This document shows positions 14,027 to 14,412 of a stretch of 14,412 nt of DNA, in pieces. Location: contig DAOVNU010000004.1 in NCBI GenBank assembly GCA_030630065.1, forward strand, positions 1 through 14,412, read 5' to 3'. Positions within the stretch are counted from its first letter, which is position 1; every line of letters starts with the position of its first letter. The stretch is from a bacterium (GTDB taxonomy: Bacteria > Ratteibacteria > UBA8468). Under the pieces are notes generated by a model. The model was not told the DNA's origin and made no database searches. It saw only the letters and a list, made by a program, of their open reading frames with translations. The position numbers and the translations under genes were made by a program.

Positions 14027-14412
14027 TGGATTATCTTTTAACGGAAGAGCAATTGATGCTGCGGGATTTGGTACGTAAGATTGCCCGGGAAAAAATTGAG
14101 CCGGTCAGGGCGCATTATGACGAGACGGAAGAATTTCCCTGGGAGATTGTAAAGATTTTGGCAGAAAGCGATGTTTACGCTCTCTTTATTCCCGAAGAAT
14201 ATGGCGGGCTTGGCTATGGGGTTCTGGAACTTTCCATTGCGGTAGAGGAATTGAGCCGGGTTTGCGGCGGTATTGCTCTTTGTCTTGCCGCTTCTGCTCT
14301 GGGTACGTTTCCATTACTTCTTTTTGGCAATGAAGCCCAGAAGAAAAAGTATCTTCCTTTATTGGCAAAAGGGGAGAAAATTACCGGTTTTGCCATTACC
14401 GAGTCGTCTGCA
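14026..14412 (+). CDS. Acyl-CoA dehydrogenase, N-terminal part (3' end outside window)
   Basis: The frame from the ATG at 14026 stays open to the window edge and gives 129 residues. It matches the N-terminal helical domain of acyl-CoA dehydrogenases: LTEEQLMLRDLVRKIAREKI (5-24), FIPEEYGGLGYG (54-65) and FGNEAQKKKYLPLLAKGEK (100-118). It then enters the FAD-binding motif GFAITESSA (121-129), where the family usually has TEP and a glycine-rich turn. These enzymes oxidise acyl-CoA to trans-2-enoyl-CoA and pass electrons to ETF. The start shares one base with the fabF stop, so the gene is very probably co-expressed with fatty acid synthesis. The substrate and the catalytic glutamate cannot be assessed because the remainder is missing. 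Confidence 0.92.
   Translation, partial: MDYLLTEEQLMLRDLVRKIAREKIEPVRAHYDETEEFPWEIVKILAESDVYALFIPEEYGGLGYGVLELSIAVEELSRVCGGIALCLAASALGTFPLLLFGNEAQKKKYLPLLAKGEKITGFAITESSA

Noticed and set aside
1..14412. CRISPR arrays, insertion sequences, prophage genes, tRNA or rRNA
   Set aside because: No direct-repeat arrays, transposase motifs, terminal repeats or RNA-gene signatures were seen on either strand; coding genes fill almost the whole window.

Overview
The window reads as a compact, moderately AT-rich (low-to-mid 40s % GC by eye) chromosomal segment of a diderm bacterium. An outer-membrane beta-barrel protein and a periplasmic LolA-like protein, both with signal peptides, imply an outer membrane. 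The lineage cannot be fixed from sequence alone. The close gene packing and mixed housekeeping content would suit an uncultured candidate phylum, but that is a guess. No rRNA, tRNA, CRISPR array, insertion sequence or phage gene is visible, and no gene-free stretch exceeds about 50 bases.

Region A (1-4752, + strand) is an envelope and lipid unit. It begins with the last 30 codons of an AMP-forming acyl-CoA ligase-type enzyme. Directly abutting it is a 777-aa RND/MMPL-type inner-membrane transporter. Next come a LolA-like periplasmic protein and a DUF1302-type outer-membrane barrel. Together these look like an acyl-activating enzyme plus a pump, carrier and outer-membrane protein spanning the whole envelope. 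The substrate is unknown. This is the most interesting part of the window.

Region B (4749-5027, - strand) is one short gene for an O6-alkylguanine-DNA alkyltransferase reduced to its catalytic domain. It converges on and overlaps the barrel gene by 4 bases, and it is divergent from hisI across only 25 bases. That gap holds a near-consensus sigma70-type promoter for hisI, possibly an overlapping promoter for the other strand, and an inverted repeat containing both start codons.

Region C (5053 to window end, + strand) is an extremely compact string of 13 genes: hisI, secD, secF, rsmD, coaD, rpmF, plsX, fabH, fabD, fabG, acpP, fabF and the start of an acyl-CoA dehydrogenase gene. Nearly every junction is a start/stop overlap (ATGA, TAATG) or a gap under 20 bases, and no internal terminator is evident. 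The string links histidine synthesis, Sec export, 16S rRNA methylation, coenzyme A synthesis, ribosomal protein L32, and phospholipid and type II fatty acid synthesis. CoaD makes the CoA precursor whose phosphopantetheine arm ends up on ACP. FabD, FabH, FabG and FabF initiate and extend acyl chains on that ACP. PlsX passes the chains to phospholipid synthesis. The dehydratase, enoyl reductase and acetyl-CoA carboxylase are not in the window, and an acyl-CoA dehydrogenase follows fabF instead.

Catalytic residues are intact in every enzyme where they could be checked. Apart from the two genes cut by the window edges, no broken genes or frameshifts were seen.
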